Shown piece after piece: positions 46,260 through 55,151 of a stretch of 64,000 bases of DNA. The notes below the pieces were generated by a model, which searched no databases, was not told the origin of the DNA, and was given only the letters and a program-made list of their open reading frames with translations. The DNA lies in NCBI RefSeq assembly GCF_902498745.1, contig NZ_LR701479.1:2869060-2933059 (forward strand). Reading direction: 5' to 3'. Within the stretch, counting starts at the first letter, position 1, and each line of letters begins with the position of its first letter. Both the position numbers and the translations under genes were made by a program. Origin of the DNA: Erythrobacter sp. EC-HK427 (GTDB lineage: Bacteria > Pseudomonadota > Alphaproteobacteria > Sphingomonadales > Sphingomonadaceae).

Positions 46260-46958
46260 ATGTCATACGCCAATGCCACCGTCACCCCGGCCCAGCGCGC
46301 CAAGGCTGCCACCACCGTTATCGGTATCCACGCGCTGATCGGCGCGGGGCTGATCGCCGGACTTGCGGTCACCACTTTCGAGCCGGTTGAGGAACCGCCA
46401 AGCCCAAAGGCTACCATTGTGGTCGAACCGCCGCCCCCAGCCGATCCGCAGGTCGTCGAAGACCCCGTCCCGCAGCCGCGTGACATCATCTATGTGCCGC
46501 CGAGCCCCTTCCCGCTCACGCCGAACGATCCGATCCCGACATCGCCCACCATGGCCCCGCCCGGCCCGCCGATCACCAACCCCGGCGAACAGGCAGGCCC
46601 GCGCCCCACGGAAACGCCGCGCGCTACACCGTCGCCCACACCGTCCCCCTCGCCCACCATCGCGGCAGTCGCGGCTCGCCCCACCAACGGCCCCGCAGGC
46701 TGGATTACGACCGACGATTATCCCGACCGCGATTTGCGGCGCGGCAATGAAGGAACGGGCAGTTATCGCCTCACCATCGGCAGCAATGGCCGGGTCACCG
46801 GATGCGAGATGACGCGCACCACCGGGCATAGCGGGCTCGACCGGCAGACCTGCCGCGTCATCCAGCGCGTCGCCCGCTTCACCCCCGCCACCGACACCAC
46901 CGGCGCACGGGTGGCGGGCAGTTATACCGGCGAAGTCACCTGGCAGATCCCCGAATAG
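46260..46958 (+). CDS. TonB-family energy transducer
   Basis: 232 aa. One N-terminal membrane helix (about 18-40) is followed by a Pro-rich periplasmic linker (about 44-140: EPPPPADP, PPSPFPLTPNDP, TPSPTPSPSP). The C-terminal TonB domain has GSYRLTIGSNGRVTGCEMTR, the Cys-containing SGLDRQTCRVIQRVARFTPA, and SYTGEVTWQIPE. It couples the inner-membrane proton gradient to outer-membrane TonB-dependent receptors. No exbB/exbD or receptor is in this window. The upstream palindrome suggests regulation. AAGGAGAGAAGCC precedes the ATG. Confidence 0.9.
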   Translation: MSYANATVTPAQRAKAATTVIGIHALIGAGLIAGLAVTTFEPVEEPPSPKATIVVEPPPPADPQVVEDPVPQPRDIIYVPPSPFPLTPNDPIPTSPTMAPPGPPITNPGEQAGPRPTETPRATPSPTPSPSPTIAAVAARPTNGPAGWITTDDYPDRDLRRGNEGTGSYRLTIGSNGRVTGCEMTRTTGHSGLDRQTCRVIQRVARFTPATDTTGARVAGSYTGEVTWQIPE

Positions 46959-46960
46959 GC

Positions 46961-47167
46961 CTACTCGGCATTCCCGGCGGCGGCATCGGCGAGCGTTTCG
47001 CCATCCGCTGTCGGGAGCAGCCAGATTGCCACATTGACGAACATCACCGCCGCCAGCAGCGCCATCAGCCCCGCATTCTTGCGATTGCCGCGCCGCCATA
47101 ACGCCACCGCGCCCGCCACCAGCGCCACACCGGCGAGCATGATGATAGAGATAATCACGTCAAACAT
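46961..47167 (-). CDS. Small two-helix membrane protein, function unknown
   Basis: 68 aa. Two hydrophobic segments (about 4-24 and 33-50) flank a short basic loop RRGNRKNAG. The C-terminal tail is acidic. Its stop is 3 bp from the convergent tonB stop. It does not match a family known to me, though small proteins with this layout are common in the group. Confidence 0.62.
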   Translation of the reverse strand: MFDVIISIIMLAGVALVAGAVALWRRGNRKNAGLMALLAAVMFVNVAIWLLPTADGETLADAAAGNAE

Positions 47168-47230
47168 CCCGTCGCATTAGCGCGCACCGCCGCTTGACGG
47201 AAGCGCATTGGTGAGCGACCACTCGGCCCT

Positions 47231-49126
47231 ATGACCACACCATTCGATCACACCCTCACCCGCCGTTCCTTCGTTGGCGCGCTCGGGGCCACGACCGCGC
47301 TCACCGTTCTGCCCGGCTGCGCTGCCAGCCAAACCGCGCAGATCGAGCCTGTCACCACCATGATGACCCCTCCTGCCGGGCAAGCGGCGGGCGAGGCGCT
47401 GCTGCAAGAATTTGCGTGGAACCTGTTGGAGCATGAGCCCACCCGCGCCAGCAGTCTGGGCGTTGATACCGGCGAACGCGCCGCTTTGCGCAGCCGCCTG
47501 CACGATGCGACGCAGGCGGGGCAGGATGCCTATGCCGCAACCCTGCAACGCGATCTGGAGCGCGCGCGGCAATTCCCCAAGGTTGGGCTGGATGCCACCA
47601 CCCGCACCAGCTTTGCCGTGGTCGAGAGTGCCTATGCCACCGCGGTGGAAGGTTTCGCCCTGCCCTATGGCGATATCCCCGTCGGCAGTTGGCGCACCGC
47701 GCCCTATCCCGTCATCCAGAATGTCGGCGCCTATATCGATCTGCCGCGCGCGCTCGATAGCGACCACCCGATCCGCACCGAAGAGGATGCCGAAGCCTAT
47801 CTTTCCCGCCTCGAAGCCATTCCCGATGTTCTGGCGGGCGAGCTGGAGCGGATGCAGGCGGGCCGCACGATGGGCGTCATCCCGCCCGATTTCCTGCTGA
47901 CCCGCGCCGATGACCAGATGGAGCGGCAATTGCGCGATGCGATGGCGGGCGGATCGCTGGTGGAATCGCTTGTCCGGCGCACGGCGGAAGCGGGCATTGC
48001 CGGTGACTGGCAGGCGCGCGCGGAAGCCATCGTTACCGGCCCTGTCGCCATGCGGCTGGAAAACCAGCTTGCCGAATTGCGCCTGCAACGCGGCATGGCG
48101 GGCAGCGCGCCGGGCATGGCTGCGCAGCCAGAAGGCGATGAATGGTATCGGTGGAGCCTCAAATCGAGCACCACCACCACCATGTCGCCAGCCGAAATCC
48201 ACGAACTTGGCATCGATACGCTGGCCGACATCCATGCCGAGATGGATCCGATCCTGCGCAGCCTCGGCTATACCGAAGGCAATCCGGGCCAGCGGATGAT
48301 CGAATTGTCGCAGGATGACCGCTTCAAGTTCGCCGAGGGCGATGAGGGCCGCGCGCAGATCATCGATTTCCTCGAAGAACGGATCGAATGGATACGCGGC
48401 GAAATGCCCCGCGCGTTCCGCCGCGTGGTCAATCCCGCCGTGCAAGTCCGGCGCATTCCGCCGAACGAGGAACTGGGCGCACCCACCGCCTATGGCGGCG
48501 CGCCTGCGGTCGACGGATCACGCCCCGGCACCTTCTGGATCAACCTGCGCACCACCGATCTGCACCGCGCCTATGATCTCGTCACGCTGACGCATCACGA
48601 GGCGATTCCGGGCCATGTGTGGGAAGGCGAATATTCGAACCAGTTGCCGCTGATCCGCGCGATCCTTGCCTTCAACGCATTCAGCGAAGGCTGGGCGCTA
48701 TATAGCGAGCAACTGGCGGACGAGCTGGGCGCCTATGCCGACAATCCCGCCTGGCGCTTGGGCTATCTGCAAGCCGCCGCCTATCGCGCGATCCGGCTGG
48801 TGGTCGATACCGGCCTCCATGCCCAAGGCTGGGGCCGCCAGCAGGCGATTGACTATTTCCACACGAACAGCGGAGTGGATATTCCCGAGACAACCAACGA
48901 GATCGACCGCTATTGCAGCTGGCCGGGCCAAGCCTGCGGCTACATGGTCGGCAAGCTGGAAATCCTGCGCCAGCGCAGCCGCGCACAGCGCGTGCTGGGC
49001 AGCGCCTACGATCTGCGCGATTTCAACATGGCAGTGGTGGAAGGCGGCAACGCGCCCCTTGATGTGATGGGGCAGAATGTCTCGCGCTACATGATCGCCA
49101 ATGGCGCGCAGATAAGCGCGGGTTAG
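47231..49126 (+). CDS. DUF885 family protein, predicted Tat-exported zinc-peptidase-like lipoprotein
   Basis: 631 aa. A twin-arginine signal TRRSFVGALGATTALTVLPGC ends in a lipobox-like LPGC. The long helical DUF885 domain carries the zinc-binding motif HHEAIPGH (about residues 455-462), followed by FSEGWALYSEQLA, where the Glu may be the third ligand. The family resembles gluzincin metallopeptidases of the M2/M32 type; substrates are largely unknown. The Tat signal suggests it folds before export, probably with its metal. Confidence 0.9.
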   Translation: MTTPFDHTLTRRSFVGALGATTALTVLPGCAASQTAQIEPVTTMMTPPAGQAAGEALLQEFAWNLLEHEPTRASSLGVDTGERAALRSRLHDATQAGQDAYAATLQRDLERARQFPKVGLDATTRTSFAVVESAYATAVEGFALPYGDIPVGSWRTAPYPVIQNVGAYIDLPRALDSDHPIRTEEDAEAYLSRLEAIPDVLAGELERMQAGRTMGVIPPDFLLTRADDQMERQLRDAMAGGSLVESLVRRTAEAGIAGDWQARAEAIVTGPVAMRLENQLAELRLQRGMAGSAPGMAAQPEGDEWYRWSLKSSTTTTMSPAEIHELGIDTLADIHAEMDPILRSLGYTEGNPGQRMIELSQDDRFKFAEGDEGRAQIIDFLEERIEWIRGEMPRAFRRVVNPAVQVRRIPPNEELGAPTAYGGAPAVDGSRPGTFWINLRTTDLHRAYDLVTLTHHEAIPGHVWEGEYSNQLPLIRAILAFNAFSEGWALYSEQLADELGAYADNPAWRLGYLQAAAYRAIRLVVDTGLHAQGWGRQQAIDYFHTNSGVDIPETTNEIDRYCSWPGQACGYMVGKLEILRQRSRAQRVLGSAYDLRDFNMAVVEGGNAPLDVMGQNVSRYMIANGAQISAG

Positions 49127-49208
49127 CGCGCTGTTAACCCTGTTTGCTTAGCCAGAATTAACCAATGGGGCGCAGCTTACCATTTCCCTAACGCGGAAGG
49201 AGCGCCCG

Positions 49209-49376
49209 GTGGAGCTGACATTTCTGGTGATCGCCGCCATGGGCGTGATGCTGCTGGCGCTGTTGCCGCGATCCGAAATCCGCTGGCAGCGCATCGGCTC
49301 GCGCGGCGGCGCGGCGATGTTGATCGGGCTCGGCCTGTTCGGCGCGGTGCATTCCGCGCTCGCGCAATCCGTCTGA
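49209..49376 (+). CDS. Small membrane protein (55 aa), unannotated by length
   Basis: GTG start at 49209, with a strong AAGGAG ribosome site seven to eight bases upstream (49196-49201). It has two hydrophobic segments: TFLVIAAMGVMLLALL and AAMLIGLGLFGAVHSAL. A basic loop RSEIRWQRIGSRGG lies between. Function is unknown. TTAACC elements upstream (near 49135 and 49159) look like CtrA half-sites; that is speculative. Confidence 0.6.
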   Translation: MELTFLVIAAMGVMLLALLPRSEIRWQRIGSRGGAAMLIGLGLFGAVHSALAQSV

Positions 49377-49398
49377 CTGCGCGAGCGCGAAAAACGGA

Positions 49399-49911
49399 TT
49401 AGCGGCGCGCCATGCCGCTGACGATAGAGCCGAGGATTCCCCCCAGCCCGCCGCCTTGCGCGCCTTCGCCTTGCCCGGCCTGCCGGGTCATATAGCCGAC
49501 GACCGCCATGGCGAGGATCGGCAGCATCCGCTTGAGCAGGTTCTCGTCGATCCCGGTCACACCGGCGACTTCGCCTGCAACCGAGCGGCTGACATCGCGG
49601 CTGCCGAAGATGCTGCCGAGAATGTCGTTGCCTTGCTCTACTGGCGTCGGTTGCGGAGCCAGCACCGCTTCGAGCAGACCGCCGCCAAGGCCACCGCCAG
49701 AGGCTCCGCCACCCAGAACCGAGCCGAGCACGCCGCCCAGCCCGCCGAGCGGATCGGAACCGCCGCCTGCGGTGGAGCTACGCCCCATCCCCGCGACAAT
49801 CGCCGGAAGCAAAGCGCCTGCGCCCATGCGCGCGGTCGCTTCGTCGATGTTCAGCTCGCGCGCCATGCTTTCGATGACGCCCGTCTGCTGGAGGATTTGT
49901 GCAAGGCTCAT
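49399..49911 (-). CDS. DUF937 domain protein, Gly-rich
   Basis: 170 aa. The N-terminal MSLAQILQQTGVIESMARELNIDEATARMGAGALLPAIVAG is DUF937/YidB-like (split by helices). A Gly/Ser-rich linker (about 45-85) and a C-terminal amphipathic/hydrophobic helix region with GMARR end follow. Function is unknown. It starts 2 bp after the stop of the similar gene upstream, so both are co-translated. Confidence 0.8.
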   Translation of the reverse strand: MSLAQILQQTGVIESMARELNIDEATARMGAGALLPAIVAGMGRSSTAGGGSDPLGGLGGVLGSVLGGGASGGGLGGGLLEAVLAPQPTPVEQGNDILGSIFGSRDVSRSVAGEVAGVTGIDENLLKRMLPILAMAVVGYMTRQAGQGEGAQGGGLGGILGSIVSGMARR

Positions 49912-49913
49912 CC

Positions 49914-50234
49914 TCAGCTACGCCCGAAGAAGCCCTTGGCCATATCCGCGATGTCGTTCAGCGGATTGCCGTCGCCATCCTTGTCCACCATCGAGGCGAA
50001 GTTGCTCAGCGAGCCTTCGCCGCCAATCGCATCGCGGATCTGGTTGAGGATGCCTGCATCCATGCCGGTGCGCTCTGCCGCCAGCTCGATGGTGTCACCT
50101 TCCTGCTGGTGCGATTCGCCCAGCGCCGCCACGGCGCGCGCTGCATCGGCGGGATCAATGCCCAGCTTTTCCGCCATGTTGGTGACGGTGGGGTTGTTGG
50201 TGACGTGGCCGAGAATCTGGTCGAAAATACTCAT
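49914..50234 (-). CDS. DUF937-like small protein with an EF-hand-like loop
   Basis: 106 aa. MSIFDQILGHVTNNPTVTNMAEKLGIDP resembles the DUF937 N terminus of its neighbour. The C-terminal part contains DKDGDGNPLNDIADMAKGFFG, an Asp-rich loop like the Ca2+-binding DxDxDG. Function is unknown. It is the first of a two-gene unit, with AAGGAGCG before its ATG. Confidence 0.78.
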   Translation of the reverse strand: MSIFDQILGHVTNNPTVTNMAEKLGIDPADAARAVAALGESHQQEGDTIELAAERTGMDAGILNQIRDAIGGEGSLSNFASMVDKDGDGNPLNDIADMAKGFFGRS

Positions 50235-50366
50235 GGAAATCGCTCCTTGGAATGGCGTTGTGTGCTGGCGCGAAAGGACGCTTCGCAGCCTGCGGAGTCA
50301 AGTAAAACAAGGTGAAACCTATATGACTCAGGGGCAGACTGTTTTGGCCAGACGTACAAAAGTTCG

Positions 50367-50407
50367 GGCCCCGCTCCGCACCGGATTTCTCCGGCACGGG
50401 CGGGGCC
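50367..50407 (-). terminator. Terminator of pckA (minus strand)
   Basis: An imperfect, long G/C stem (GGCCCCGC..CCGGA / TCCGG..GCGGGGCC) with a short T-rich loop. On the minus strand it is followed by GAACTTTTGT. It sits 29 bp after the pckA stop. The 200-bp spacer otherwise shows only the promoter region of the DUF937 genes. Confidence 0.75.
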
Positions 50408-50435
50408 TCCTCTCCAACTCTACAGCAGGCTTGGC

Positions 50436-52043
50436 TTAGGCCGCCTGCGGCGCCGCACCGCGCACCCCGTCATCGACATGGGCGGCAAAGGGCGCGAAAT
50501 TGTCCACGAAAAGCTGCACCAGCTTTTGCGCCGCCGCATCGTAGGCTGCGCCATCGGCCCAGGTGCTGCGCGGATCGAGAATTGTCTGGTCAATCCCCGC
50601 CTCTGCCAAGGCTGGCACGCTGGCGGGCACGTCAAAGCCGAAATTGGCATCCTTGCGGTATTCCACCGCGTCCATTTTGCCGTCGAGAGCGGCGTTGAGC
50701 AGCGCGCGCGTCGCCTTGATCGGCATCCTGCTGCCGACGCCATATTTGCCGCCCGTCCAGCCGGTGTTGAGCAGCCAGCACTGCACCCCGCCCTTGGCAA
50801 TCCGCTCTTTCAGCAAATTGCCGTAGACCGAGGGGTGGCGCGGCATGAAGGGCGCGCCGAAGCAGGTGCTGAAGGTCGCCTGCGGCTCGGTCACGCCGAT
50901 TTCGGTGCCCGCGACCTTCGCGGTGTAGCCCGAGAGGAAGTGATACATCGCCTGATCGGGAGTGAGCCGCGCAATCGGGGGCAGCACGCCAAAAGCATCG
51001 GCGGTCAGCATCACCACATGGCTCGGCACCGGGCCAAGATTGTGCTTGCTGGTGTTGGGAATGAAATCGATGGGGTAAGCGCCGCGGCTGTTTTCGGCGA
51101 GCGAGGCGTCGTCGAAATCGAGTTCGCGCGTGTCTGCGTCCATCACCACATTTTCCAGCACCGTGCCGAACATCCGCGTGGTGGCGTAGATTTCCGGCTC
51201 TGCCTCTGCGGACAGGCGGATCATCTTGGCGTAGCAGCCGCCTTCGAAATTGAACACCGACTGGTCGCTCCAGCCGTGTTCGTCATCGCCGATCAGCGTG
51301 CGGCTGGCGTCGGCGGAAAGCGTTGTCTTGCCCGTGCCCGACAGGCCGAAGAAAACCGCCGTCTTGCCGTCTGCTCCGGTATTGGCCGAACAGTGCATCG
51401 GCATTACTCCCTTGGCGGGGAGCAGGTAATTGAGAATGCCGAACACGCCCTTTTTCATCTCGCCCGCATAACGCGTGCCGCCGATCAGGATCAGCTTCTC
51501 GGTGAAGTTCACCGCCACCACCGTTTCGCTCCGCGTGCCGTGGCGTGCGGGATCGGCCTGGAAGCTCGGCAGATCGATGACGGTATATTCGGGCGTGAAG
51601 CCCTCCAGCTCGTCCGCCGTCGGGCGGCACAGCATCGTGCGGATAAACTGGTTGTGCCAGGCTAGTTCGTTGATGACGCGCACATTTACGCGGTGTTCGG
51701 GCTGCGAGCCGCCGAACAGATCGGCGACATAGAGCGTATCCCTCGCCGCCAGCGCCGCCATGAAGTCGGCTTTAAGCGCGGCGAAGTGTTCGGGATTCAT
51801 CGAGGCGTTATTATCCCACCACACGGTGCTTTCGGTCTCGGCATCGCGGACGATGAACTTGTCCTTCGCGCTGCGGCCGGTGTGCTTGCCGGTTTCGACC
51901 ACCAGCGGCCCGTGCTTGGCCAGTCGGCCTTCGCCATTGGCAATCGCGTGCTCCACCAGCGCGGGCGTGCCCAGATTAGCGTGGATGGTGGCGTTGGTGA
52001 CAATGCCCTGCGCGGACAAGGGAACACTCAGCGAAGCGGACAC
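50436..52043 (-). CDS. pckA: ATP-dependent phosphoenolpyruvate carboxykinase
   Basis: 535 aa. The kinase P-loop is [14 protein letters not shown] (about residues 235-248). The metal/oxaloacetate site includes [10 protein letters not shown] and the PEPCK-specific region [11 protein letters not shown]. It converts oxaloacetate plus ATP to phosphoenolpyruvate, the first committed step of gluconeogenesis. It is divergent from chvI with a 279-bp shared region. In Agrobacterium and Sinorhizobium, ChvG-ChvI and pckA are also neighbours and pckA expression is affected by ChvI, as I recall; I infer this is likely here. Confidence 0.97.
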   Translation of the reverse strand: MSASLSVPLSAQGIVTNATIHANLGTPALVEHAIANGEGRLAKHGPLVVETGKHTGRSAKDKFIVRDAETESTVWWDNNASMNPEHFAALKADFMAALAARDTLYVADLFGGSQPEHRVNVRVINELAWHNQFIRTMLCRPTADELEGFTPEYTVIDLPSFQADPARHGTRSETVVAVNFTEKLILIGGTRYAGEMKKGVFGILNYLLPAKGVMPMHCSANTGADGKTAVFFGLSGTGKTTLSADASRTLIGDDEHGWSDQSVFNFEGGCYAKMIRLSAEAEPEIYATTRMFGTVLENVVMDADTRELDFDDASLAENSRGAYPIDFIPNTSKHNLGPVPSHVVMLTADAFGVLPPIARLTPDQAMYHFLSGYTAKVAGTEIGVTEPQATFSTCFGAPFMPRHPSVYGNLLKERIAKGGVQCWLLNTGWTGGKYGVGSRMPIKATRALLNAALDGKMDAVEYRKDANFGFDVPASVPALAEAGIDQTILDPRSTWADGAAYDAAAQKLVQLFVDNFAPFAAHVDDGVRGAAPQAA

Positions 52044-52322
52044 AGGCCTATCCTCTCAATTACGCGTCTGGCGCGGCAGAATGCGCCGATGGAGCTGCTG
52101 CGGCCCCGTGAAAAACAGGGCCAACGCATACGAATGCGTAACAGCTTTGACGCGCCCCTTAGTGGCGACAAAAGCGCGCGTCAAATCCCTGTGGTTAACC
52201 TCTCGCCATGTTATCGTTCACAACGCGCCCAAGCGGCTTTCTCCAGCGGTCTTTTTGCGCTTAAGTTGTGCAAAAGCGCGCAAATGGTTAGGCCTTGCGG
52301 GGAGAGAAAAAGGCAATAGGTG

Positions 52323-53093
52323 ATGCAGGCGGATAGCGAACAAGCACACGGCACGGCGGGTGGCCGGACAAGCGATGCCCAGCGCGTGGTCGCTCTGGTG
52401 GATGATGATCGCAACATCCTGACCACCTTGTCCATCGCCTTGCAGGCGGAAGGCTATGCCACGCGCGTCTATTCCGATGGCGAGGCCGCGTTGGATGCGC
52501 TGCTCAGCAATCCGCCCGATCTGGCCGTGTTCGATATCAAGATGCCGCGCATGGACGGGATGGAACTGCTGCAACGCCTGCGCGAGAAATCCGATCTGCC
52601 GGTCATCTTCCTTACCAGCAAGGATCAGGAAGAGGACGAGGAAGCGGGCCTTGCCATGGGCGCGGATGATTATATCGCCAAGCCGTTCAGCCAGCGGCTG
52701 CTGCTCGCCCGCATCCGCGCAATCCTGCGCCGCGCCGCGCCGCTGGAGGAAGGACAGGAGGCAGACGCACCGGCTTCCGGCAGCGAAGGCGGGCTGATTA
52801 TGCGCGGTCGCCTCAGCATGGACCCGGCGCGGCATCAGGTAACATGGGACAATAAGCCGGTCAGCCTGACCGTCACCGAATTCCTGATTCTCGAAGCCCT
52901 CGCCCAGCGCCCCGGCGTTATCAAAAGCCGCAACCAGCTGATGGATGCCGCCTATCCCGACGATATTTTCGTCGATGATCGCACGGTTGATTCGCACATC
53001 AAGCGGCTGCGGCGCAAATTCCGCGCGGCGGACCGTGAATTCGGCGCGATCGAGACACTTTACGGCGCGGGCTACAGCTTTTCCGATGGCTAA
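52323..53093 (+). CDS. chvI: ChvI-type response regulator
   Basis: About 256 aa from the ATG at 52323 (a GTG lies just before at 52320). The receiver domain has [11 protein letters not shown], phosphoacceptor Asp in [13 protein letters not shown] and Lys in DDYIAKPF. The OmpR/PhoB winged helix begins near residue 165 ([17 protein letters not shown]) and ends [12 protein letters not shown] with GAGYSF. The N-terminal about 20 residues are hydrophilic and less conserved. It forms a two-component pair with the next gene, 5 bp downstream. Confidence 0.95.
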   Translation: MQADSEQAHGTAGGRTSDAQRVVALVDDDRNILTTLSIALQAEGYATRVYSDGEAALDALLSNPPDLAVFDIKMPRMDGMELLQRLREKSDLPVIFLTSKDQEEDEEAGLAMGADDYIAKPFSQRLLLARIRAILRRAAPLEEGQEADAPASGSEGGLIMRGRLSMDPARHQVTWDNKPVSLTVTEFLILEALAQRPGVIKSRNQLMDAAYPDDIFVDDRTVDSHIKRLRRKFRAADREFGAIETLYGAGYSFSDG

Positions 53094-53098
53094 GCCCC

Positions 53099-54679
53099 AT
53101 GGCTGAGGAGGCGGGGCCGGGAAGCAGGCTCGACCGGATAACCATGCCGGTGGGCAAATCGCTGACCAAGCGGATTCTGGCGGTGAACCTGATCCCGCTG
53201 CTGGTGCTGGCGGGGAGCCTGTTTTTCCTCGATTCCTACCGCCGTCAATTGCTCGACGAGCGGTTCAAGCTCGCCCGCATCGAAGCGCAGATCACCGCCG
53301 AAGCGCTGGCGGGTGCGACCACCGAACGGCAGGAAGCGCTGCTCAGCCAGATCGGGCGCGAACAGTCGATGCGGCTGCGGATGTATGATGCCGAGGGCAA
53401 GCTGATCGCGGACAGTTTCGCCCTTGCCGCGCCCAGCTTTGCCTTTGACGATCCGGTGGCCGAACCCTTCTTCGAAGACCTCGCCCGCTGGACGGACAAT
53501 GCGGTGAACATCGTCACCGGCGCGCCGTCCGCCCCGCGCTATGTCGAACCCGAAAGCACCGATGCGGAGGCCTGGCCCGAACTTGTGCGGGTGCGGCAGC
53601 AGGGGCTCAGCCAGATCGAATTGCGCCGCGCGCCCGATGATACGCCGGTCATCAACGCTGCTGCGCCGGTGGGCCTCAACGGCGCAGCGCTGCTCACCAC
53701 CCGCAACGCGACCGACATCACGCAGGCGGTGCGCAATGCGCGTTCCAGCCTGATGACGATCATCCTGCTGGCGCTTTTCCTGTCGACGATCCTCTCGCTC
53801 TATCTCGCATCGACGATTATCGAGCCGCTGCGCCGCCTCGTCAGCGCCACGCAGCGCGTGCGGCTGGGGCGCGAGCGCGATATCGAAGTGCCGCGGATGC
53901 AGGAGCGCGGGGACGAGATTGGCCTGCTCGCCCGCGCCGTCTCCGATATGACCGCCACGCTACGCCACCGCATCGACGCGGTGGAGAGCTTCGCCGCCGA
54001 TGTCGCACATGAAATCAAAAACCCGCTCGCTTCGCTGCGCAGCGCCACCGAATCGATGCCCAAGATCGACGATCCGGAGCTGCGCGCGCAGCTCGTCGAT
54101 ATCGCCGCGCATGATGTGCGCCGCATCGACCGGCTGGTGAGCGAAATTTCCGAGGCCAGCCGCATCGATGCCGAACTCAGCCGCGCCATCTTCGAACAGG
54201 TGGACATGACCGAGCTGTTCTCCAACGTCGTCGCGCGCAAGCTGGAGCGCGGCGAAACGCGCGGCTGCACCATCGAAATCGAACCTGACGGCTTGCCCGC
54301 CACGGTGATGGGCGTGCCGATCCGTTTGGAGCGGGTGGCGGAAAACCTGATCGACAATGCCGTCTCTTTTTCCCCCCAAGGCGGGCGGATCGTGATTTCG
54401 GTGACCAATGCCGAAGGGCGGGTGGAAGTGCGGGTCAGCGATCAGGGGCCGGGCATTCCTGTGGACGAGCGCGAGAAGGTATTCCGCCGCTTCCACTCGC
54501 ACCGCCCCGAAAACGAAAGTTTCGGCAACCATTCGGGCCTCGGCCTTGCCATTGGCCGCACAATTGCCGAAGCGCATGACGGCACGCTGCGGGTGGAGGA
54601 TGCTCCGCCATTCCTCGGCGGCGCGTGCCTGGTGCTGGAATTGCCCGCCGCCAAACCGGCACCGCGCAAGGGAGAATAG
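53099..54679 (+). CDS. chvG: ChvG-type sensor histidine kinase
   Basis: 526 aa. Two membrane helices (about 25-45 and 218-240) flank a periplasmic sensor domain of about 170 residues. HAMP follows at about 240-295. The H box is SFAADVAHEIKNPLAS, then the N box ENLIDNAVSFSPQGG and G boxes SDQGPGIPVDE and HSGLGLAIGRTI. ChvG senses acidity or envelope state in Rhizobiales, where ExoR can regulate it; no exoR is seen here. Expressed from the chvI operon. The start is 5 bp after chvI. Confidence 0.95.
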   Translation: MAEEAGPGSRLDRITMPVGKSLTKRILAVNLIPLLVLAGSLFFLDSYRRQLLDERFKLARIEAQITAEALAGATTERQEALLSQIGREQSMRLRMYDAEGKLIADSFALAAPSFAFDDPVAEPFFEDLARWTDNAVNIVTGAPSAPRYVEPESTDAEAWPELVRVRQQGLSQIELRRAPDDTPVINAAAPVGLNGAALLTTRNATDITQAVRNARSSLMTIILLALFLSTILSLYLASTIIEPLRRLVSATQRVRLGRERDIEVPRMQERGDEIGLLARAVSDMTATLRHRIDAVESFAADVAHEIKNPLASLRSATESMPKIDDPELRAQLVDIAAHDVRRIDRLVSEISEASRIDAELSRAIFEQVDMTELFSNVVARKLERGETRGCTIEIEPDGLPATVMGVPIRLERVAENLIDNAVSFSPQGGRIVISVTNAEGRVEVRVSDQGPGIPVDEREKVFRRFHSHRPENESFGNHSGLGLAIGRTIAEAHDGTLRVEDAPPFLGGACLVLELPAAKPAPRKGE

Positions 54680-54686
54680 CAAGCCG

Positions 54687-55136
54687 ATGAGCGAACTTAT
54701 GGCCAATGTCAGCTGCGTCGCCATGCGCGGGCGCGGCGTTCTGATTACCGGTGCGCCGGGCAGCGGCAAATCGAGCCTGGCGCTCGCCCTGCTTGATCGC
54801 GGCGGAGAGCTGGTGGGGGATGACGGCGTGCGGCTGGCGTGGGACGCCAAGGCCGGATGCGTCCGCGCCGCACCGCCGCCCAACACCGAAGGCCTGATCG
54901 AAATCCGCAATGTCGGCCTGCTCGAAGTACCCTCCGCCAGCGCGCCCATCGCTATCGTGATCCATCTCACCAAGGATGCCGAGCGGCTGCCTCTGGGCAC
55001 CGGCCATTCGCTGCTGATCGGGCACGAAGTGCCGCAGGTTGACCTGTATCCCGACACTCCCGTTCTGCCGCTGCGCGCCGAAGCCGCGCTGGAAATCCAC
55101 GGGCTGGTTTTCGATTCCGCCTTCGATACCGCATAA
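54687..55136 (+). CDS. hprK: HPr kinase/phosphorylase, short C-terminal-only form
   Basis: About 149 aa from the ATG at 54687 (7 bp after chvG). Walker A is GAPGSGKSSLALALLDRGG and GDDGVRL is the following loop. Alphaproteobacterial HprK has only this C-terminal kinase domain, about half the length of the Gram-positive enzyme. It should phosphorylate HPr on Ser (Ser49 here). Placed between ChvG and RapZ in a conserved order. Confidence 0.93.
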   Translation: MSELMANVSCVAMRGRGVLITGAPGSGKSSLALALLDRGGELVGDDGVRLAWDAKAGCVRAAPPPNTEGLIEIRNVGLLEVPSASAPIAIVIHLTKDAERLPLGTGHSLLIGHEVPQVDLYPDTPVLPLRAEAALEIHGLVFDSAFDTA

Positions 55137-55151
55137 GGAAGGACTTCACAT

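Noticed and set aside
52044-52322. Small RNA or riboswitch between pckA and chvI
   Set aside because: No convincing conserved structure or terminator could be recognised by eye; best treated as divergent promoter region.
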